Source: Elgaria multicarinata webbii (Eukaryota > Chordata > Lepidosauria > Squamata > Anguidae). From it: DNA of 64,000 bases. Position 1 is the stretch's first letter, and the number at the start of each line of letters is the position of its first letter. The position numbers and the translations under genes were made by a program. A model generated the notes under the pieces. That model had not been told where the DNA came from. It did no database searches and saw nothing but the letters and a program-made list of their open reading frames with translations. The stretch is from assembly GCF_023053635.1 (NCBI RefSeq), contig NC_086178.1, forward strand, positions 89,636,226 to 89,700,225, in the 5' to 3' direction. This document shows positions 1-11,319 of the stretch, piece by piece.

Positions 1-736
1 AGAGAAGCGCCTGTGAGGGCCATGGCTTGTTGTTGGTTAAATCTTCCATGTCAAGCCATGCCGTGTCATCTGAACCAGGTCATTAATTTTTGCTGAACCT
101 GGCTCCCAGGTTAGGGAATGTCTTCCCCACAACATATCAGTCTCTTTGTCCATTGACATTATTAGATCCTGCCCACCACCCCACCACCCAAAAACTTCCA
201 CTTGTGGTGGCATGGAGCAGAACCTTTTCACAGCTGTGGAAAGCATCATCAAAATCTGGCTGACTCAGACTATAGTTTTTTTTAAGGTGGTGGAAATTAA
301 TTTTGTCAGGCATTTCCTGATCCCTAATGGAAATGACTAGTACTGTATACTATTTCATATATGGATTTTGGTTGCTGCTTTGTTATGTTTTTTATCTGGT
401 TTGAATTCAACGACAGGATAAAACCTCTAATTATGTTTCTTCAACTGTCTTTATTTCGTTATAACTGTCACTTCAAACCCTGATCCCACAACACATTTAA
501 TCATGTGTCTAAACTGAAGCATCCGGATTTCCTATTCAGTTTAATACAATTATACTTATTCTTTTTTAATTAGGCATGTTTAACTGCCTACCTGGCAAGG
601 GATCTATACTACTTCCCATAGGATACATAGAACATGAGAAGATGTTCAAAGGTCAAATATAAAATTAACTATCAAGACGAAGCTTGAACCTCAATACATC
701 TGCTTCCTTGTCTCTTTAAACAAAAGGCTGCTACTC
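1..736. other. FAM149B1 intron, no recognised feature
   Basis: AT-rich sequence downstream of the last visible FAM149B1 exon. I see no further exon; the next human exon (beginning DLDDK) has no match here. Confidence 0.6.
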
Positions 737-740
737 TTAC

Positions 741-837
741 AGTATTTTGTCCATCAGAGGCAGGTTCCTTTGGTGTACAGGGATCCCATGAATCACCATC
801 AAACCATTCAAATTACGCTGTGGGCCACTGCTTGTTC
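741..837 (-). CDS. FAM149B1: FAM149B1 coding exon 9
   Basis: Residues about 350-382, ending [10 protein letters not shown] (human RNLSLMDKLL). Donor GTAAGA at 740. The acceptor CTCAAG before 837 is chosen because it restores phase; a nearby CTGCAG at 854 would not. Confidence 0.85.
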
Positions 838-3800
838 CTTGAGAGAGATTTACCTGCAGGTTACGAGAAATTAAATTTACCCTCAGCATTAAGTGAAATA
901 TATTAATGTCCACTTTCAATGTTCATGCTTACAAAAAAAAAAAAAGAAGTTAGAAAAGAGAATGTAATTTTCAACACCTTCAAGAAAAGCTAGGTATATC
1001 CTCAAATTGTTCTGAGATGTAAGAAGCCATTAATTGTCTTATAAAAAGAACACCTAATGCATGTATTTTGCAATACATGCTGCTTATTATATGACACAGT
1101 TCCACAACCAAGATGCTAATTTACATGAAGCATTTAAGTTACTTAAATTTAACAGAAATCAAGCTGGACAAATTAATTTTAGCCCAGGCAACCTTTCAGC
1201 TCACCTGTGTAAACACATCTTCATGGCAATATGGTTACATTTGTACTCTTTGTAAGTACCACCAACTAACTGCTTGGTCTTAAGCACGTTTGCATGGAAG
1301 TCTGACAGACCAATTTCAGGGGAACTTAATTCCAACTGCATAAAGCTCAGGATTGCTGCATGTATCACCGCTGATAAAATGACGTAATTGTCAGGAATCA
1401 GGGAGAGGAGTCACCTGTTGATCCACTCACTCTTATACACGTTCTTAGCAACAGCTTAACTCACTTGTAGGGCTAGAGCATCAGTGAGGCAGCTGGATTT
1501 AGAACAACTGCTTCTCTTCTCAAGTCAGATGAAGGGGCTAATCTCTTCAGTCCTTCCTTCTTTCTAGCAAGCTTTTTATTACTTCACTTCTAAAACCGTA
1601 ACAGCTGGCTAGAGCAGCTTCTGTGCTAAGAATCATACAATGCCTACCGTATCCAAAGAAGTAGAGGTGTACAGAAGCACTTCAGTGCATTCAGTTCACT
1701 TTCTGCCCTAGAAGAGCAGCTTTTCTGGCAGGCACAAGGGTTACAGTAAAAGCTGACATCAGAATAGCCCAGCTGCACACGAAGCCCCAATGTGTTTAGA
1801 AGTACAGGGCGAATCTACAATCCTCAAAAGACTTAAGATAAGCACAAATCTCACTAAAGTTTATTAGATTTATGACTGAATTTATTCAAGAGTCACAGCC
1901 TGGATTTGCTATCCTGGAATGTTAGTGATGCCTAACTAATCTAAATACTAAAAAAAAAGGAATACAATGGTAGAATGTTTTTTTTTTTTTTTGCCACTGC
2001 ATGATATACCCAATTGCCTCCTTAACACAACAGGAATGCAAGAAAAGATGTGACCTAATGTTGATTTATTTGGGAGTAAGTTCTGTTGAAATTAATGTAT
2101 CTTACTTCCATGTAAATTAATTCAGAATCAAGATAGAGGCTTTCCCTTATAGTTCTGCCTGAACTGGAGAAATGCCAAAAAATCCACCCGCTGCATTGAC
2201 AGGAAAAAAAGAGCTATACGCCCTCTGTCATACATACTTCTGGTGCTTTTCTCTTCTTTTTGGTTTTGCGGCCACATCTGCGTTTTGAGTACTATGCATA
2301 CAATAAGGTATACATGAGGAAGACAGAGGATTATACAGGGAAGTGGAGGGGAAATAAAAAAAAGGAAAGAAACTGAGTTAAAACAGATCAAACACTGATC
2401 AAGCCTCTGGTATTTATCTCTATTATGGGCATTTAGTCATATGGAGAGTATGCAGAGCAAGAACCAGGACATTTTTTTTAAAAAAAAAAGCAGAAGTAAA
2501 TAAACAAGCCGGCTTTGTGCTTCAAATCAGAGAGGTCACATTTCTCTCTGTTGGCTACGAAACTGAGTAAAGTAGCGTTAATGTTTTCTGTGCTTGTTAA
2601 TCAAGGCCTCACAAGGTAGCTTTCAGTAAGAAAATCTCTGCCAGTCCCAATTCTGCATACCTCTATCTACTCAAAGTGCAAAGGAGAATAATTGCAATAC
2701 AAGAAAGAGTGGACAGAAATTTAAAAGTTGTGATAGCACATGACACAATGAAAGTTTCACAAGGACAGTCATAGGCAAGCCATTGCAACTTCTAATTTTC
2801 AGGCAAAAAAAAAAAAAAAGACAACTTTCTTCGCCTAGGCGCTATCTCAGACTGACATAAATCTTACCACTTGTCAAACGTACCAGAGTTGAAGTAATGG
2901 AGGGCATCTTGGTTTGTGGCATTCGAGGCAACAACAACGGCAAAGGCTCAATTTGCATAAAAGGGCTTCCTGAATCTGTTCGGCTTGTTTCTACAGTTAT
3001 GACATTCTTCTCATCATCTACCAGGACAAACAACATCAGTATACATTACTTGCTTGGGGTTCTTATAAAAAAATTAGAAGATATTTTAACCTTTAAAACC
3101 ATACTCAAAATGGGACTGGTACCCTTGACTGCCACAGTTATTTAAAGAGCTAGAATAGATGGAATTAAATTTCAATGGACTGTTAAAAAAAGCCTTATAA
3201 AAATAAAAAACACACATCTAATATGGAATTCTGTGTGCTTTGGACTACGGTCATCATCTCAGTTTGAAATATGTCCTATTCCCTAAATGAAAACAGACAC
3301 GAATAAATAGTCTCTGAGAACGAGTAGTAATATTTCCCAAACACAAAAATGCAGTCTTAAGATTTTTAAAGGCCCAGTCCTATGACAGGCTGTTTGAGCA
3401 CTGCTTCTAATAGGATCAGGTAATAAATATCCCAAGGCCACAATTCCTTGCATCAGTTTTAGGACCCGAACCCAGCTCTCCAAGGAAGCAGCAACTGATG
3501 TTCTCATACCAATCAATCAATCAATCTTTATTTACAGTCAACAGACCACCATTACAACATATACGTACACAGACGTAATAAAAATACATGATGGTAAAGA
3601 AGATGGGATACAAAATCTGTAAAAAGTGCCCCCTCTTGCAGGTTGAGAATATAAGTGCCTAACATAGTTCTGGCAGAGGTAGGACAAGGGTGGAGAGGAG
3701 CTAAAAACAGCCCCAGAGGAGATGCTTGGTACCTGGGATTCACAATGCAGTGCTGCCCTGCCTTTCTTGAGTAGAAAAAAGTGTTCTACAACAAATGCAC

Positions 3801-6506
3801 AGGCAGCTCTGGTCCCGTCTGCCAGTCATAGGAGGATTCTACCAAGTACAAAGTACTGTTTGTGCCTTAGCAATAAAAGCCTACATATAGGATCAGGCTG
3901 CTCAATGAGATTTTTAGCAATAGCTGGACATTGTCAAATACCTTCTTAAAATCTGATTCACTAGTCCCAAACTATAACCAGGCATACAGTATACTTCAAA
4001 AGACCAGAGCTGGACAATGCTAAGTATGTATTAAAAGTGTATTCTGAAAAAGAGCAGATAACATAGCCTTGAGACTTACCTGAGACTGACCCTTCCCAGT
4101 GTCTACAGATTAGCTGCTCCATCCAACCCAAGACTTCACTCCACACATCATCAAACACATAGGAACGAACAGCATCCTTCATGCAGTATGATGGTGAGAT
4201 AGGAGGGAAACCTAATTTTCGCCTGTCTGGTGAAAGCCCCATTTTCCATTCATGCAACTCTTCTTCTCTTTGAAGAAGACAAACAAATATGACAGCTCTG
4301 TGTTAACTTCTTATAATCAAAAATTAAGCCGGACACACTTGACAAATATAGAGGCTATGGCTCAGTTCAGACAACACGTTTCTCTATGGCGGTTTTAGAA
4401 CTTCACGCTGGAGTTTTTACACCACCATTGAGAAATGTGTTGTCTGGAGGGAAAACTCTCCATGCTGAATATCCATGCTGTGCAGAGAAGAGTTCCTGAA
4501 CAACTGCTGTGTTGTGTGGAGGGCTCCATGGAGTTTCCCGTTGTGTTGAGCTGACTTTTCCCACTGGCTACAGAGTTCCCTGGCAAGAGTGGAAAAAGGA
4601 GCAAGTGAGAGAGAGCTGCTGGGATTGTTTTTTTGCAGCAGTGGCTGATGGGATACCATCAGGAGGACTGGGGGAGGAGAGAGGGCAGAGAAGCTGTCAA
4701 TCAAACACTGAGTTGCCATTTACTCAACTCCACGGGAGCCCACAGTCACACAATGGTGGAGTTAGAACATGTTGTGTGGGGAGTACCCTCTAAAAACTCA
4801 ACCGCTGAGTAGAGTTTTCTCACTGCATAGAGAAAAGTTTTTTCTGAACTGAGCCTATATCTCCCTTCCAAAGTAAAATGAGCAGTCCAGGACAGCTAGT
4901 AGGGCAATTAGAATATACTATAGTAAAGATGGATAATTTTTCTACAAATCTCTCAGGTGAACACAAATATGTCAGTCAAAGCCAAAGAACTGCGGTAAGA
5001 CTCAGGGGTTTACGTGAACTTTGTAAATGATAAATGGCGACAGAGTTGAACAGTAGTATTTTCACCAGGCAGGCTAGTGAAACAGTATTGGCCCTGGCAT
5101 GTTAATAAACATTTTAATCAATTATGTATGAATAAAATATGCAACCCATCGTTATGTCCTTTGGCTTGTAAGTTGCCCGTGTGCCCCCCTGCAATTTGCC
5201 CATCAGCAACTTGACTTACATTATCTCACAGACACACTCAAAATGCAATTAGCCTTAGGAACAACATAATGATATTACGTTAAAAGAAAGCTGGGAAATT
5301 ATAGAGACAGTTGTTTGGTGATAAAATCACTATGCCTAATGGGTGACATCACTAGCACAGATTTCCATTAAAACTATTTCCATTAAGAACACTTCAGTGA
5401 AAGGACAACCATTTCTATACTAAAGTTGGAAATATATACGTTCATCCTGTTTGTTAAAAATATAATGTAATGTTTGATTTGTTCTTTTCTAACTTTAAGA
5501 ACAAATAAATACTTATAACATTTGGGTAATTAATTCAAGGACACTAGAAGTAAACAGGTCTCTGCAGAATAGATAAAAGAAATATTCAATACCTACACAT
5601 CTCTGTGGTCAAATGCCAAATATTCCTCCATTATGCCTTCAGAGACAATCACTCCACCTTCTTCTTCACTCTCAAATAAACTTAATTCAGGAGGTTTTGA
5701 AAAGTTATCTTCTATACAAACAGAAGTAACAGAGGGGGGGACCTTTTTGCCCAGAATACTAAACCTAAAAAATAAAGTATATTTTCCCAAGTTGCAATAA
5801 TCAAACATTAATAAATTTTGTTTATATAGCAACAGTACCGTTTTGATAACAATTACATGGGTGACTTATGTTATTTTATTGTTTTTAGACCTTCTTGATA
5901 GAAAAGGCACCCACAGCACTTTTCAGATTAATAAAAACAACACAGTTCCTGACCTCATGCTTACAATCAAAAAGACATGACACAAAATGAAAAAGGATGA
6001 GGATGGAAGAGGGAAAAAACAAATGGATGAAGAGATATGTTTATGTACTGTACATACTTTAGTGAGCACCCTGTACAATAGTTGCTTTAAGGGCCCAATC
6101 CTATTGGGATGGCTGGAGGCCTCCAAGCTTGGGACACTTACAGCCATCCAATGCAGTGAGAGAAGCAGCAAAGGCAATCTTTGCCTCTGGGCTCCTCCCA
6201 CTCCGCATTTTATCAAGATGGGCATCTTTGTCCATGTAGCTGGGGTCTCTGTGACCTTGGAGAATCAACTGGCAACTGCAAAGGAGAAGTGGGGGAGCTC
6301 ATATTCCTACACCATGGCTAGACCAGGCCTATATGCCAGGATTGTCCCGGGATCATCCCTGTGCATCCAAATGACACACAGGGGATCCCGGGAGCAGGCA
6401 GGGACGACCCCACCATTTGCCTGGGATAATCCTTAGGCCTAGCTAAAGCCCCAGTTCCACAGTCAAAGTGCTGACTCCAACCTGAGAGCCAGGGATCCAA
6501 ACTATC

Positions 6507-6540
<34 letters not shown>

Positions 6541-9500
6541 TTTAGGGGGCATGGAATTGTTCTCTCCAAAGATTTAAACAGGAAGCTGTAGTCCCATACA
6601 AATTTAAAAAGGGAAAAATGAATATCTACATAAGGCTTTAGGTCTTCAAAATGAAATACAAATTAACACATTTATAGGCTGGGATCCAAATTGGCATATG
6701 TAGGTGTTTTGCTCTCAAATAGGGGCCTTTAAGTTCCCCCTTGAACAGCAACGATTTCTACTACCCATGCATGGGGTGGTGGGTGTTAGATACCAACCAT
6801 AAAACGAAAGCTGCAAAAACCTGTGGTTACTGATACTTACTCACTAGGATCTTTCTCTTGTATTGGGCTCATGTCTGATAAAGCTAAGGTGCCGCAAGTT
6901 GAACTAGAATACCATCCATAGCCTTCATCTGTGGGAATCACTACTTGTTTCCCTACAATCCTGATATCAAAAAGAAAATTGTAAAAATCAAAAAAGGCTT
7001 TGAATAAACATGACAAAGTATACCTAATCCACAAAACAAGACATAAAGAATTCAATGGGTATATTGTGAAGCATATTGCAACATCAATAAAAAATGATGA
7101 TCTACAATATTGTGTTGAAATTGCATTTAGTATGTTCCAAATGAACCACTTCTTAGTATTGAATCCTTCAGCTTCATAGTAAGAAATACTGGAATCAGCC
7201 ATTGGCCTGGTTTATACGTCACAATAAGCCAGAGTTCCTTTGAGTCGCTAAACAAACCATAGACCTTCTGTCTGAAGTTAATTTAGCTTATTTCCCTCCT
7301 GACAAGATAGTCATAAGCCAATAACAAAACTTAGCTTAAAACAGGCTTGTCAGGGGAGAGATAGAGTCCCTGATGCGCCCATTACACTAAAAACACCCAT
7401 GGCCCAATAAGCCAGAATTTACAAGCGCACTACTCGTAAACGATAAACCAGGGTTCCCCCAAAACCTTGGCTTATCATGACATATGTATCAACCCAATGG
7501 TCCAGTTTGCAACGACTCACCCAGAAATAAATTGTTATTTTTATTGACATTAGTTACATCAGTTCTGAAGAAGCCTATAAGCACAGCCTTGGCCCTGTAA
7601 TAAACTTATTTTTTTCTAGTATGAAATATCCAGCATTAATACATCAAGGTACCTGAGATGGGGGAAGCTTGACATCCACTGTTGGCACTCTTCCTCAAGA
7701 CCTTCAACATAAACACTTGTTTTTTCTTCATACAAGAGCTCATCAATGTGTCTGAATATCTGCTGAACTTGCCGAGTAGCAGCTTTATCAAATTCCTGCG
7801 AGGGGAAAAAACTGGGTTGCCATTATGTGCAAATTGGGGCAATGTGTGAAAATATATGAATAAATGGAGGATGGGAATCTGCATTGATCAACAATGGCCT
7901 TCAAAGGTCTCTTCTCAATTTAAACTGAAGAACTATACTCTCTACTCACATCATAGCCCCAAGAAAAGACTGAGCTGTCTTCTGTGGAGTTGCCTGTGAA
8001 GCTCTGACTGGCTGGCCATAAATTCCCATCGTCCACTGAAGTGACAGATTGGTAGTTCGAATCTTTTGTACTTTCAGACTCACTGAAATGCACATATTGG
8101 GGAAGAGAGAAAGAAAAGGAAAATTACCTAAGACAAAGTCATATGTATACTGATGGGTTACGCTTTTTTAAGAAAATAAGGAGTATACATGGAAGAGTTT
8201 AGAATCACAGAATAGTAGAGTTGGAACGGCCCTATAAGGCCATCGAGCCCAACCCCCTGCTCAATTCAGGAATTCCGGTAGGAATCTTCATCCGAAGATC
8301 CATGTACCATAAAATGTATACACACATAGTTCTGTTAACAATCATATTTGTAATACATTAATATATTAGAATTGTAGCGAAGAGAAGTTTGTTAGTTACA
8401 AAACAAATTTGTTAAGTCACGAAACAATAAAGTTAAATTCTAAATCTCTGCAATCAATTGCTATAACAATATTATGAAAATTTAAAAGTATGTGAACAAT
8501 ATTTTAAAATAGTTGATTTTTGGATTTCCAACGCCAGTCCAGTTATAATTATACAATTAAAAATTCAAATTAAATAAAGTATATATAAAAAAGATGAAAG
8601 AACATTCTTTTTAAAATGCAGTTATGGATCCAATGGAAGGAAACATGTGCTTTCTCCTAAACGAAGTGTGTGTTGTGTATATGAATATGCCCCTGCTCTG
8701 GAACACTGAAGAGAGCCTCTCTCTTGTCGTTGCTATCTGACGACACCATGCTGCAAATTAAAAAGTCAGGATACCACTTTCCACACCATCATAATTGACA
8801 TTTGACCATTACCAAAAAATAGATAGTTAATCTTTAGCTAGGTATTTAAGTGTCTCAATCCTACTAAGAAGCAGAGAAGAAATAGTTTTAGTAATAGAAA
8901 ATGAAAGTGCATAACAGAAAGTTATTTTCTACTCTGTTCCCACAAAAAATATTAATAATTATACTATCCCAATACCTTGAAATGTCTTCTTGACTTTCAG
9001 TGGATGGATAACTGTCATCAAGTGAGTCTGGCAGGGGATGATGTTCTAAGGCATTCTTTGTAATTTCTCGGCTAAACAAAAAAATAAAATTAAGATGTAA
9101 CTTGATTGCTGGAAATGAATTCCAGCTTCTAAAGCTCATTAAATGTCTTCTTGCAATTTAATACAAGCAATAAATCTTTAAAACGTTTGGGAAGTGTTCA
9201 CTGTCATTTATATAAATATATGCATTTTCAAAATATACAATACATTTTAGCTTATGTCACACCAGAAGAACCCAAAAGGTTTTAACATATTAACCAATTA
9301 TCGAAGCAAAAAACTACAACCATGTGTTCCTACATTGTTTTTTTACTAAAGGATCTACAAATAGAAATTCATCAAACAGTTCAGCACTTCAGCACTGATT
9401 GTTGGCAATGGACAGAAGTTTAGTTTCTGTCTCAGTCCCAACATGCAGAGAGCCAATGTGGTGAAGGCTAAAGTGTCAGACTGGGAGTCAGGAGATCTGG

Positions 9501-10944
9501 GTTCTAGTCCCCACTCGGCCATGGAAATGCACTGGGTGAGTTTGGGCCAGTCACAGACTCTCAGCCCAACCCACCTTTGCTTGTCTTTCTTGGGCTGTTA
9601 GATCCGTGTTTTTCTCTTCAATGACAGTTTCCTTGCCATGCTTGTATTAAGAAACCAGCTGTGATTTACATGATCCTGAAACGGCTGAGGTTCAGCCCAA
9701 TTCTATAGTTAGGTCTGCCCAACCCCACTGAAATCAGTGGGCTTACACATGCCTAACACTACAAAGTATTGCAGCCTTAAGAACTCCAGGTCTTCCCATG
9801 AATTGTTGGCTTTAAAAAAATACCCTCTGATTTATCCTCCGAACACGTAAACAACGTGTGGTTATTCCAAGACATGGTTCAACAGGTCCACAGAGAAAAG
9901 AGACAGACTTTTATTACAGGCATCTCCCCCAACAGCCTATCAGAGCCATAGTTTACACTGAAATGGTAAACCAATGCCTGTGTAGTACAACTGCAGGTGG
10001 AGAGCTGTTGGAATGCTGGTCCATACCAAGATCTCCCCTGCAGGAGTAAGCAAAGGGAACATCACAGCCTGCTCCAGCTGGATTCCTCCCTGCAGGGCAA
10101 AGTGACATCAACTGTCCTGCGGGAAAGAAGTGAGGGACATAGGAACAGGCAAAGGGAACAGGCAGTTGGACTGCCCACCACCACGAGATGAGAGGGGAAA
10201 GCAGGGCCATTCCATCAGCCTTGCTGACAGTCTGCTCTTCCCCTCTTCCCTCCCCATCCCCTCTTCCTTGTGCGTCGTGTCTTTTTGGATTGTTAGCTTG
10301 CGGGCAGGGACTGACTGACTTTTTTGATGACAGATTGTAAGCCGCATCGGCAGCCTTTTAATGACTGAGGGGGGCAGATAAACAACCTTTCCAAAAAACA
10401 AAAACAAAATCATAGAAAAGACGACGTCGGAGCAAAGGCTAGCCGACCGCCCTTCTCCCCCAAGGCGCTCGTTTCCCACGTGGAGGGCGTCTTTTCCGTC
10501 GCGTACGCCCAGCTGCCTACAGCCCAGGCACAGGCTCGCCTCCTCCACGCGAGCTGGTCTCACGTGCACCCCATCAGACGGAGGCTTTCCGCCCTCGCAG
10601 CGGCGATGCCGCTTCCCTGCACCCGCTTGGCACCGAAGGGGTCGTTTGCACTCGCACTGTGGTAGTGACACTTTGGGCCAGCAGGGGGCGGCCTCTACGG
10701 AAACCAGCGATGCCGCCGTTTTAAAGCGCCCGGGGCAGAGGTACGTGGGAACGCGGCTCTCGGGCAGGACTTGACAGGGTGAAGCGGGGTCAAGCGCTCT
10801 GCAAGGCCGCGGCAGCCTGGGTGAGTGGATGGCACGACAGACGTCCCGGGAGGCTGGGAGCGGAGAAGTGAGGGCAAGCACGGAAGTCACTCACGTCCCC
10901 ACGGCGTCGGGGGGCACCGGCTTCCGCGTGTATCGCGAGATCAT
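741..10944 (-). CDS. FAM149B1: FAM149B1 (partial, nine coding exons; 3' part outside window)
   Basis: Coding exons on the minus strand, 5' to 3': 10944-10895, 9071-8976, 8082-7950, 7795-7653, 6960-6841, 5764-5597, 4267-4080, 3017-2868, 837-741. They join in frame to about 382 codons; the human protein is about 582 residues, so the last third is beyond position 1. The start MISRYTRK is the family start. The DUF3719 core spans exons 3-5 (WGYDEFDKA at about residue 91 to IPTDEGY at about 152, including [15 protein letters not shown]). The family is known for a role in primary cilium assembly and signalling; human mutations cause a Joubert-type ciliopathy. I identify it by recalled similarity to the human protein along its whole visible length and by synteny. 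It shares its promoter with ECD. Confidence 0.95.
842..2863. other. FAM149B1 intron 8, no gene seen
   Basis: AT-rich intron with short homopolymers (A run near 937, T run near 1981, A run near 2803). A weak piece resembling the dispersed GGGAGTAAGTYC repeat is at 2070-2110. No exon or structured element is evident. Confidence 0.55.
2868..3017 (-). CDS. FAM149B1: FAM149B1 coding exon 8
   Basis: Residues about 300-350, with DDEKN at the start and [13 protein letters not shown] (human PLVLPRVPQSKVL). Acceptor GTAG and donor GTAAG. Confidence 0.91.
3506..3745 (-). repeat. Probable LINE/SINE 3' end with (CAAT)n tail
   Basis: CAATCAATCAATCAAT at 3510 is followed by CTTTATTTACAGTCAACAGACC. This is the layout of a minus-strand retroposon 3' end with a simple tetranucleotide tail. 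The family is not assigned. Confidence 0.35.
4080..4267 (-). CDS. FAM149B1: FAM149B1 coding exon 7
   Basis: Residues about 237-300, with [14 protein letters not shown] and [12 protein letters not shown] (human LGYPPIAPFYCMKE and CMEQLTRSHWEG). Acceptor CAAAG, fixed by phase; donor GTAAGT. A 497-base miniature element begins 91 bases upstream of the acceptor. Confidence 0.92.
4359..4855. mobile_element. Miniature inverted-repeat DNA element, full length (family A)
   Basis: Ends are GGCTCAGTTCAGA...CTCTATG and, at the other end, its inverse (CATAGAGAAAA...CTGAACTGAGCC), about 30 bases of imperfect terminal inverted repeat. The trinucleotide TAT flanks both sides (4356-4358, 4856-4858), a possible 3-base target duplication. 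There is no coding capacity. A truncated relative lies at 22204-22402. The superfamily is uncertain. Confidence 0.7.
4860..5592. other. FAM149B1 intron 6, no feature seen
   Basis: AT-rich intronic sequence after the family A element and before exon 6; I see nothing further in it. Confidence 0.5.
5597..5764 (-). CDS. FAM149B1: FAM149B1 coding exon 6
   Basis: Residues about 181-237, with an acidic run and [16 protein letters not shown], almost identical to human [16 protein letters not shown]. Acceptor TTTTTTAG. Of several GT sites at the end, only the donor GTAGGT after 5597 keeps the frame open and joins exon 7 in phase. Confidence 0.9.
6312..6450. mobile_element. Short inverted-repeat element (family B), copy 1
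   Basis: Ends CCATGGCTAGACC and CCTAGCTAAAGCC flank an inner part with CCCGGGATCATCCCTG and GGCAGGGACGACC. It matches the elements at 54595-54735 and 63323-63463, in the opposite orientation to the latter. Confidence 0.7.
6510..6538. repeat. (AC)n microsatellite
   Basis: About 14 AC units within a FAM149B1 intron. Confidence 0.9.
6841..6960 (-). CDS. FAM149B1: FAM149B1 coding exon 5
   Basis: Residues about 141-181, with [13 protein letters not shown] (human LGRQIITPSEGY). Acceptor ATCAG and donor GTAAGT. Confidence 0.93.
7201..7499. mobile_element. Inverted-repeat DNA element in FAM149B1 intron 4
   Basis: The left end ATTGG...GGTTTATACGTCAC..ATAAGCC pairs with the inverse of the right end GGCTTATCATGACATATG...CCAAT. 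Its interior carries further AATAAGCCAGA motifs. It is non-coding and probably a non-autonomous hAT-like element; superfamily is inferred only from style. Confidence 0.55.
7653..7795 (-). CDS. FAM149B1: FAM149B1 coding exon 4 (DUF3719 core)
   Basis: Residues about 94-141, with IDELLYEEK and [15 protein letters not shown], the most conserved stretch of the family. Acceptor CGCAG and donor GTACCT. Confidence 0.94.
7950..8082 (-). CDS. FAM149B1: FAM149B1 coding exon 3
   Basis: Residues about 49-93, rich in Ser/Thr/Asp and ending in SSVFSWGYD, the start of the DUF3719 region. Acceptor TTTCAG and donor GTGAGT. Confidence 0.92.
8200..8292 (-). mobile_element. CR1 LINE 3' end fragment
   Basis: Contains AATCACAGAATAGTAGAG, then TTGGAACGGCCCTATAAGG and CCATCGAGCCCAACCCCC, the reverse complement of the CR1 3' end that closes with ATTCTATGATTCTATG. 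Heavily 5'-truncated. Confidence 0.85.
8300..8972. other. FAM149B1 intron 2, no exon accepted
   Basis: AT-rich. A short open frame starting [11 protein letters not shown] (minus strand, 8752 downwards) follows a TTTGCAG but has no donor in frame and is not in the human protein, so it is not called. Confidence 0.5.
8976..9071 (-). CDS. FAM149B1: FAM149B1 coding exon 2
   Basis: Residues about 17-49, including [12 protein letters not shown], which matches human ITKHALNHHPPP. Acceptor TTTAG and donor GTATTG; phase 2 at both ends. Confidence 0.92.
9451..9595 (+). mobile_element. tRNA-derived SINE, 3'-truncated
   Basis: Starts AGCCAATGTGGTGAAGGCTAA (A-box side), has GGGTTCTAGTCCC (B box) at about 9499 and the CCATGGAAATGCACTGGGTGA and GGGCCAGTCACAGACTCTCAG core. 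Same family as 28656-28893 and 33021-33246. Confidence 0.85.
9690..9780. repeat. Dispersed CAGTGGGCTTACA repeat
   Basis: Short near-palindromic repeat (CCCAATTCTATAG ... CCCACTGAAATCAGTGGGCTT ... TATTGCAGCC) that recurs through the window, for example at 34580, 50004 and 52562. Confidence 0.6.
10240..10400 (+). repeat. Retroposon 3' end remnant
   Basis: GATTGTTAGCTTGCGGGCAG, then GATTGTAAGCCGCATCGG and GAGGGGGGCAGATAAA have the form of a degraded LINE 3' untranslated end of the kind that closes with a GTAAGCCGC..GGCGGTATAAA stem. Class assignment is tentative. Confidence 0.4.
10895..10944 (-). CDS. FAM149B1: FAM149B1 coding exon 1
   Basis: Encodes [16 protein letters not shown], nearly the human start. 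Donor GTGAGT follows at 10894. A at -3 gives an acceptable start context. The exon ends two bases into a codon. Codons 2-5 overlap a TCTCGCGA promoter-type motif. Confidence 0.93.
10933..10942. promoter_or_regulatory. CGCG element overlapping FAM149B1 codons 2-5
   Basis: On the minus strand TCTCGCGATA, one base from TCTCGCGAGA, lies inside the codons ATC TCG CGA TAC of FAM149B1. Confidence 0.5.
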
Positions 10945-11099
10945 CCTCCCGCCTCAGCGCTTCATCTCGGGCCTCGTCGGCGCTGCCGGCTGGCCGGCTC
11001 GGCCCCTGGCCGCCATGGCGACGCCCCACCCCCCTTCCTCCCCCAGCCGAGCAAGGCGAGCGGAAGTCTGCGCTCGGGGGTCGGGGGGGGGGCAGAGCG

Positions 11100-11183
11100 C
11101 GAGTCGCGTGTCATGGCGCGCGGCGATGAGGTAATAGCGGGGCGCACGTCCGGCGGCTGCCTGCGAGGTTTCGCGAGACTTCG
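11100..11183 (+). other. ECD: ECD exon 1 (5' UTR, approximate start)
   Basis: ACTTCG followed by GTGAGC (donor at 11184) inside the CpG island fits a noncoding first exon spliced to 14217. The 5' boundary is a guess. Confidence 0.55.
11171..11178. promoter_or_regulatory. CGCG element (TTTCGCGAGA) in ECD first exon
   Basis: Matches 9 of 10 bases of the TCTCGCGAGA promoter element of CpG-island genes, known to be bound by BANP. It lies a few bases before the ECD exon 1 donor. Confidence 0.6.
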
Positions 11184-11319
11184 GTGAGCGCTGTGTCCCC
11201 GGGGGCTGCGTGCGTGCGTGGGGGACTTGTAGGGCCGCGGGAGAGGGAGATGCCCCAGGAGACAGCTGCCCCTTACGGCCTTACGCTGTGCGTGTTTCCT
11301 CAGAAGCATGTCGCGCTGT

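Larger units (their letters stand above)
10420..11260. promoter_or_regulatory. CpG island / bidirectional FAM149B1-ECD promoter
   Basis: GC- and CpG-rich stretch, in clear contrast with the AT-rich flanks. It holds the FAM149B1 start codon (10944, minus) and the ECD first-exon donor (11184, plus), so the two genes are transcribed divergently from here. Visible motifs are TCGCGAGA at 10933-10940 and 11171-11178, and CGGAAG (ETS-type) at 10881 and 11061. Transcription start sites are not determinable from sequence. Confidence 0.85.

Noticed and set aside
8700-8755. Minus-strand open segment [11 protein letters not shown] after a TTTGCAG, between FAM149B1 exons 2 and 3
   Set aside because: No in-frame donor, and the human protein has no matching residues; exons 2 and 3 already join in phase.
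10108-10890. 260-codon minus-strand open frame
   Set aside because: Falls in the GC-rich promoter island and repeat remnant, where stop codons are rare; the FAM149B1 first exon is in another frame at 10944.
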